Of a stretch of DNA of 37,538 nt, positions 33,704 to 37,538 are shown in pieces (the first letter of the stretch is position 1; each line of letters begins with the position of its first letter). This DNA comes from Akkermansia muciniphila (lineage in GTDB: Bacteria; Verrucomicrobiota; Verrucomicrobiia; Opitutales; Opitutaceae). A program made the position numbers and the translations under genes. Below the pieces are notes generated by a model. That model was not told the origin of the DNA. It saw only the letters and a list, made by a program, of their open reading frames with translations, and did not search any database. Location of the stretch: assembly GCA_945898185.1 (NCBI GenBank), contig CAMDHP010000010.1, positions 1-37,538 of the forward strand, given 5' to 3'.

Positions 33704-34345
33704 TCAGAGCAAGCCCGCCGCCCACAGGCATCCGCGCACCGTGAGCCGCCGCGATTCGGGGAAAGTGGTAAACTCGACCGGGTGGTGGCCGAGGGCGTTG
33801 TAGAAAACACGCCCCGCGCCCCAGCTCTTCGTCCACGCCACCGGCATGGTTACCGAGCGGCCTGCGTGCTGGTAAACCGTGTCGGCCAGCACCTCCACGC
33901 CCGGGTCCATCATCATATAGTATTGTTCGGATTTGTAAGCGAACGCGCCCGGAAGCCCAGCCGTGATCACATGCGCCGGATCCGCGATCCGCACCGAATA
34001 TTCGCCAACATGGGGATGCCCAACGAAGTGCCCGCCCACCATCCATTCGTAATCCAGTCGCCCGCGAAACGCGTCTCCCATCCCGCCGTGCACTCCCGCC
34101 AAGCCAACGCCCGACTGCACCGCACCGCTCAAGCCTTTCTCTTGCTCCGGGGTAAGCTGCCCCATCGTCCAGCAGGGGAAGATCAGCCCAAAGCTCTTCA
34201 ACGCCGCTTCGTCCGCCAGAGGCTCAAGGCTCTTCACGACTTCGCAGGGCATTCCCTGCGCCGATAATTCCTCGGTGAAAATTTGGACGATCTTATCAGG
34301 TTGATGGCCATCCCATCCACCGCAGACGAATAGGGCTTTTTTCAT
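33704..34345 (-). CDS. ThuA-like protein
   Basis: 213 residues with the class I amidotransferase-like fold of the ThuA (trehalose utilisation) family. Seen: KKALFVCGGWDGHQPDKIV at the start, FPCWTMGQLTPEQEKGL, VGLAGVHGGMGDAFR, EWMVGGHFVGHPHVGEYSV, ADPAHVITAGLPGAFAYKSEQYYMMMDP and WTKSWGAGRVFYNALGHHP. ThuA proteins are linked to oxidation of disaccharides to 3-keto derivatives and are often next to Gfo/Idh/MocA dehydrogenases, as here. The ATG is preceded by no Shine-Dalgarno. It is likely the first gene of a two-gene operon, divergent from the AraC-family gene. Confidence 0.9.
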   Translation of the reverse strand: MKKALFVCGGWDGHQPDKIVQIFTEELSAQGMPCEVVKSLEPLADEAALKSFGLIFPCWTMGQLTPEQEKGLSGAVQSGVGLAGVHGGMGDAFRGRLDYEWMVGGHFVGHPHVGEYSVRIADPAHVITAGLPGAFAYKSEQYYMMMDPGVEVLADTVYQHAGRSVTMPVAWTKSWGAGRVFYNALGHHPVEFTTFPESRRLTVRGCLWAAGLL

Positions 34346-34369
34346 GGGTTATGCAGCAAAGACGCGTAT

Positions 34370-34398
34370 ATTATCGCTTTTCAGGTCGCGTGAAAATA
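34370..34398 (-). promoter_or_regulatory. Candidate promoter of the ThuA operon
   Basis: On the minus strand GATAAT (plus 34370-34375) is one base from the -10 consensus. TTTTCA (34391-34396), part of the dyad, lies 15 bp upstream as a weak -35. Position is right for transcription of the ThuA gene. Confidence 0.35.
34378..34396. promoter_or_regulatory. Dyad TTTTCA-N7-TGAAAA between regulator and ThuA operon
   Basis: A perfect 6-bp inverted repeat with a 7-bp spacer (GGTCGCG), central in the 71-bp divergent region if the regulator begins at 34417. It overlaps the candidate -35 of the ThuA operon. It may be the operator of the adjacent AraC-family protein. Confidence 0.45.
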
Positions 34399-34416
34399 GA
34401 CGCTTCAGCCAAAAAA

Positions 34417-35262
34417 ATGGACTTTGCCACCAAACATTGGACCGCCTTTATTCGACGCCACCCTTCGACGTTTCAAGTGATCAACGCCGACTCTATCATA
34501 GCTAAAAACCATTGGGTGCGCACCGCATTTTCCACCTGTAATTTCTCCTTTATCCTGCGAGGGCGGGGTGAGCTGCATCGCGAGGGGAAAATCTGGCCCA
34601 TCGTCGCTCCCTGCGTCCTCACCCAGTGGCCGGGCGAACACATAGAATACGGGCCGCACGGAGCGCCCGAGGGAACTTGGGATGAACTCTACATCACCTA
34701 CGCCGCCGGGACAAAACAACGATTCGAGGCCGCCCGCCTGATCGACCCCGATCGTCCGGTCTGGAGGATTCGCGATCTCGCCGCAGTGCGGATCCACGCT
34801 GCCACGTTGAGTCAGCTCGCTCGGGCAGCGGAGCCCGAATCAGTGGTAGATCGTGTGGATCGGGTCTGCGAAAGTCTCATCCTCGAAAGCTGGCTGGCGC
34901 CGATCCGACGTCCCGCGCCGAAGGGCGAGGCCGTCACCGTCCACGCGATCATGGCCGAGTTGCGCGCCCGCCTCGCCGATCCCGGCCTGCGCCCGGAGGA
35001 AATCGCGGGCGCCCGCGGCTGGTCAGCTTCCACCTTTCGGCGGCGCTGGGATGAGGTCATGCCCGAGAGCCCCGCCCGCACCCTTCAAGGTCTCCGCATG
35101 CAGGTCGCCTGCCGCTTGCTCGTCGAGTCAACCTTGCCCGTGCGCGAGATCGCCTCGCTTTCGGGCTTTGCCGACGAATACTATTTCTCCCGCCGTTTCG
35201 GTATCGAACAGGGCATGCCGCCCCGCGCCTATCGCCGTGCCTACTTATTGCGCCGTGCCTGA
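34417..35262 (+). CDS. AraC-family transcriptional regulator
   Basis: 281 residues from the ATG at 34417. The N-terminal part is a cupin-like sensory domain (CNFSFILRGRGELHREGKIWPIVAPCVLTQWPGEHIEYGP, with ETWDELYITYAAG-type motif TWDELYITYAAG). The C-terminal ~100 residues hold two helix-turn-helix motifs ending VREIASLSGFADEYYFSRRFGIEQGMPPRAYRRAYL, the AraC signature. An upstream ATG at 34351 would leave only 5 bp to the divergent ThuA gene and no promoter space, so 34417 is preferred. It most likely controls the adjacent ThuA/Gfo-Idh-MocA pair in response to a sugar. Confidence 0.88.
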   Translation: MDFATKHWTAFIRRHPSTFQVINADSIIAKNHWVRTAFSTCNFSFILRGRGELHREGKIWPIVAPCVLTQWPGEHIEYGPHGAPEGTWDELYITYAAGTKQRFEAARLIDPDRPVWRIRDLAAVRIHAATLSQLARAAEPESVVDRVDRVCESLILESWLAPIRRPAPKGEAVTVHAIMAELRARLADPGLRPEEIAGARGWSASTFRRRWDEVMPESPARTLQGLRMQVACRLLVESTLPVREIASLSGFADEYYFSRRFGIEQGMPPRAYRRAYLLRRA

Positions 35263-35305
35263 TTTTCCTTCCGCTTCGCCTTCCGCACGCAAACAATCCT
35301 TGCCC

Positions 35306-36004
35306 ATGTCCTGCGATCTTATCCTCGCCCTTGACGTTCCCACCCGCGAAGAGGCTGCCCCTTTGCTGCGCCAGCTTCGTGGCGAATTGCGCTGGGTAAA
35401 AATCGGCCTGCAAATGTTCACCGCTTACGGTCCCGACTACGTGCGCGCGGTCGCTGACGAGGGATTCAACATCTTCCTCGATCTGAAACTTCACGACATC
35501 CCCAACACCGTCGCCAAGGCCGTCGAATCTCTCGCGCCCCTGCCCATTGGCATGTTGACCCTCCACACCGGAGGCGGGCGCGAGATGATGTCCGCCGCCG
35601 TGAAAGCCCAGCAGTCCACCCGCCCCGATCTCCTGCTCCTCGGTGTCACGGTGCTCACTTCGATGGACGCCACCGAGCTGGCCAACATAGGAGTCGGCGG
35701 CACCCCCGAAATGCAGGTCGCCCGCCTTGGTTCGCTCGCCGCCTCGGCCGGCATGAAGGGGCTCGTCTGCTCGCCCCTTGAGGTTGCGATGCTGCGCCGC
35801 ATGTTGCCCGCCGATATGCAGCTCGTGACACCTGGCATCCGCCCCGCTGGCGAAGCCGGTGGCGACGACCAAAAACGCGTCCTCTCCCCAGCTGACGCCG
35901 CCCGCGCCGGCTCCAGTTACATCGTCGTCGGCCGCCCCATTCTCAAGGCGGCGAACCCCGCCGCCGCCGCCCGCGCCATCCTCGCCGACCTCGCCTCCGC
36001 GTGA
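35306..36004 (+). CDS. pyrF: Orotidine-5'-phosphate decarboxylase
   Basis: Final step of UMP synthesis. 232 residues. Seen: DLILALDVPTREEA (4-17), WVKIGLQMF with Lys32, the catalytic FLDLKLHDIPNTV (57-69) with Asp59, Lys61 and Asp64, TLHTGGGREMM, GVTVLTSMD, LVTPGIRP and YIVVGRPIL. The open frame runs far upstream through the regulator gene in another frame, but the family start is the ATG at 35306. The leader is A/C/T-rich (ACAATCCTTGCCC). It follows the regulator after 43 bp and precedes ispD. Confidence 0.95.
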   Translation: MSCDLILALDVPTREEAAPLLRQLRGELRWVKIGLQMFTAYGPDYVRAVADEGFNIFLDLKLHDIPNTVAKAVESLAPLPIGMLTLHTGGGREMMSAAVKAQQSTRPDLLLLGVTVLTSMDATELANIGVGGTPEMQVARLGSLAASAGMKGLVCSPLEVAMLRRMLPADMQLVTPGIRPAGEAGGDDQKRVLSPADAARAGSSYIVVGRPILKAANPAAAARAILADLASA

Positions 36005-36057
36005 CGCCGCCGCTCCGCCTACTTCAACCTAATCTTTCCCCTTAAACCCCGAAGACC

Positions 36058-36738
36058 ATGTCCCGCACCGCCGCCATCCTCCTCGCCGCCGGCAGCGGCC
36101 GCCGCATGTTGGGCGCCGTCGCCGATAAGATACTCGCCCCGCTCGCCGAACGTCCCGTTTTCGCTCACAGCGTCGCCGCCTTCCTCGCCAGCGGCGTCGC
36201 CGATTACTACGTCATCGTCGTCCGCGATCAGGCCCAGTCCATCGCGCTCTCCGCCTACGCACCTACCCCGGCCCAGTTCGTCGTCGGCGGCAAAGAACGC
36301 CAGGATTCGGTGCAAAACGCCCTCGCCGCCCTGCCCGCCGACATCGCCTACGTCTTTATCCACGACTGTGCCCGCCCCCTCGTGCAGGCGGTGCAACTCG
36401 CCGCACTCCACAAAATCGTCCGCAAGGAAAACGCTGTCGTGCTCGCCCACCGCGTCACAGATACGGTTAAAAAGCATTCCGACTCCGGCCGCCTCGAAAA
36501 TCTCGACCGCTCCCGTATTTGGGCGATGGAGACGCCGCAGGTTTTCGCCAAGGACTTGATCATCGAGGCCTACGCCAAGGTCGCCAAGAAAAAGCTCCGC
36601 ATCACCGACGACGCCTCCGCCGTGGAGCTCCTCAAACACCCGGTTGCCCTGCTCGAAAATACTCACCCCAACCCCAAGCTCACCACCCCCGCCGATCTCG
36701 CCTACGCCGAGTTTCTCGTCGCCAACACTTCCTCCTGA
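36058..36738 (+). CDS. ispD: 2-C-methyl-D-erythritol 4-phosphate cytidylyltransferase
   Basis: MEP-pathway enzyme transferring CMP to methylerythritol phosphate. 226 residues. Seen: AILLAAGSGRRM (6-17), DKILAPLAERPV in place of the usual Lys-containing loop, GGKERQDSVQNAL, IHDCARPLV, HRVTDTVK, AMETPQVF and ITDDASAVEL. All are typical of IspD. The start is the ATG at 36058, without a Shine-Dalgarno. ispF follows on the same strand; together with ispE at 31.6 kb the window carries three consecutive MEP steps. Confidence 0.95.
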   Translation: MSRTAAILLAAGSGRRMLGAVADKILAPLAERPVFAHSVAAFLASGVADYYVIVVRDQAQSIALSAYAPTPAQFVVGGKERQDSVQNALAALPADIAYVFIHDCARPLVQAVQLAALHKIVRKENAVVLAHRVTDTVKKHSDSGRLENLDRSRIWAMETPQVFAKDLIIEAYAKVAKKKLRITDDASAVELLKHPVALLENTHPNPKLTTPADLAYAEFLVANTSS

Positions 36739-36798
36739 TTCCGCTCCCCTCGCTTTCCGTGTCTTTCGATATTTTGTGGTGAAGACTTCTGACCTCCA

Positions 36799-37281
36799 AT
36801 GAATCTCCGAACCGGCCACGGCTATGACATCCACCGCACCGCACCCGGACGCCGCATGGTCCTCGGTGGAGTGCATTTCGCCGATTGCGAATTCGGCCTC
36901 GACGGCCACTCCGATGCCGATGCCCTTACCCACGCGATCTGCGACGCACTCCTAGGCGCCGCCGCCCTGCCCGACATCGGGCATTTTTTCCCCAACACCG
37001 ATCCGGCCTACAAGGACATCGATTCCCAAATCCTGCTCCAGCTCACCGTAGCCGCTCTTAGGGATCGCGGCTTCGCCATCGTCAACCTCGACGCCACCTT
37101 GATTGCCGAGCTTCCAAAAATCGCCCCCCGCCTGCAGGAGATGCGCGCCATCCTCGCCGCCAGCGCAGGTGTATCCGTCGATCAAATCGGCCTTAAAGCC
37201 ACGACAAACGAGGGCGTCGACGAGATCGGCCGCAGCTTGGCCATCGCCGCCCACGCGATCGCCCTCATCTCTCGCGCCTGA
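36799..37281 (+). CDS. ispF: 2-C-methyl-D-erythritol 2,4-cyclodiphosphate synthase
   Basis: Zinc-dependent cyclisation of CDP-methylerythritol 2-phosphate. 160 residues, normal. Seen: GHGYDIHRTAPGR with metal ligands Asp10 and His12, LGGVHF, GHSDADALTHAICDALLGAAALPDIGHFFPNTDP (metal ligand His45), AIVNLDATLIAELPKI and KATTNEGVDEIGR. It is located 60 bp after ispD, likely the same operon, and ends 8 bp before the convergent glycosyltransferase stop. Confidence 0.97.
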   Translation: MNLRTGHGYDIHRTAPGRRMVLGGVHFADCEFGLDGHSDADALTHAICDALLGAAALPDIGHFFPNTDPAYKDIDSQILLQLTVAALRDRGFAIVNLDATLIAELPKIAPRLQEMRAILAASAGVSVDQIGLKATTNEGVDEIGRSLAIAAHAIALISRA

Positions 37282-37289
37282 CCGCGCCC

Positions 37290-37538
37290 CTAGCGCAACG
37301 CCGCCGATACCCGCCCCAAGTCGGCAGTGATGTCATCACGATTGGCGCTTCGATTCTCGCCCAGTGGGCTCTCGCCGTCCGGCATCACCACTCGGTAATT
37401 CAGCCCCTTCAATGCCGCCAGCCGCCAGTATCCGGGATTAAAATACGAGCGGTTCACCAGCTCCACCACCCGCGTTCCCGGAGCACAAAACGCCAGATTT
37501 GCCAACCCCGCCCCGTGCGGCGCCACCACCACCCGCGC
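37290..37538 (-). CDS. Glycosyltransferase family 61-like protein, partial
   Basis: Only the C-terminal 82 residues are in the window; the gene runs on past the right edge. The visible part begins ARVVVAPHGAGLANLAFC, then TRVVELVNRSYFNPGYW. The HGAGLAN(L) sequence and the following hydrophobic VEL match the C-terminal part of the DUF563/GT61 glycosyltransferases. Sugar and acceptor are unknown; cell-surface glycan assembly is likely. It is convergent with ispF, with the two stops 8 bp apart. Confidence 0.75.
   Translation of the reverse strand, partial: ARVVVAPHGAGLANLAFCAPGTRVVELVNRSYFNPGYWRLAALKGLNYRVVMPDGESPLGENRSANRDDITADLGRVSAALR

Noticed and set aside
34853-35305. N-terminal extension of pyrF through the regulator gene
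   Set aside because: The upstream part is an out-of-frame reading of the AraC-family gene; the family N-terminus begins at 35306.

Overview
The window is about 37.5 kb of GC-rich, gene-dense bacterial chromosome made almost entirely of housekeeping and biosynthetic genes. It has no insertion sequence, prophage, CRISPR array or rRNA operon that I can see. Gene content (fabV-type enoyl reductase, fused cobA-hemD, an FmdB-like protein with an acidic tail, a ThuA/Gfo-Idh-MocA sugar cluster), the scarcity of Shine-Dalgarno sequences and the intergenic hairpin repeats would fit Verrucomicrobiota, perhaps Opitutaceae. That placement is an inference from gene style, not from a marker gene.

Layout. 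1-5.1 kb (minus): a type I pullulanase-like GH13 enzyme, gap and pgk. 5.1-5.7 kb: the only sizeable non-coding gap, holding degenerate repeats. 5.7-7.7 kb (minus): a UvrD/Rep helicase. 7.8-8.3 kb (plus): a class I glutamine amidotransferase gene broken by an internal deletion. 8.4-10.9 kb (minus): trpE, trhO and tRNA-Arg(CCG). 11.1-16 kb (plus): secG, a LolA-like secreted protein, a tandem ribbon-helix-helix protein, an aspartate-type aminotransferase and a coupled GT-C-like membrane protein. 16-19.2 kb: divergent glmS and glgC. 19.4-21.2 kb (minus): fabV behind two tiny membrane-protein genes. 21.2-21.8 kb (plus): a secreted redoxin. 21.9-23.6 kb (minus): rimO and a 37-residue basic protein. 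23.8-25.6 kb (plus): dinB and an FmdB-like protein. 25.7-31.5 kb (minus): a LOG-family protein, an HNH nuclease, cobA-hemD, hemC, ilvC, ilvN and tRNA-Val(UAC). 31.6-34.3 kb (minus): ispE, a Gfo/Idh/MocA oxidoreductase and a ThuA-like protein. 34.4-37.3 kb (plus): an AraC-family regulator, pyrF, ispD and ispF. The right edge cuts a GT61-like glycosyltransferase.

How the genes work together. gap and pgk are consecutive glycolytic steps. glgC makes ADP-glucose for glycogen and the GH13 enzyme would debranch it. hemC and cobA-hemD make uroporphyrinogen III and pass it toward siroheme. ilvN and ilvC serve branched-chain amino acid synthesis, and a valine tRNA sits just upstream on the same strand. 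ispD, ispE and ispF are three steps of the MEP isoprenoid pathway. The AraC regulator diverges from the ThuA/oxidoreductase pair across a short region with a dyad, which suggests a locally controlled sugar-utilisation unit.

No striking new multi-gene system is evident. The observations most worth following are the general absence of Shine-Dalgarno sequences in favour of pyrimidine-rich leaders, the tRNA-Val/ilvN junction, the deletion-broken amidotransferase, the single-chain double RHH protein, the 37-residue basic protein and several kinds of intergenic repeat.
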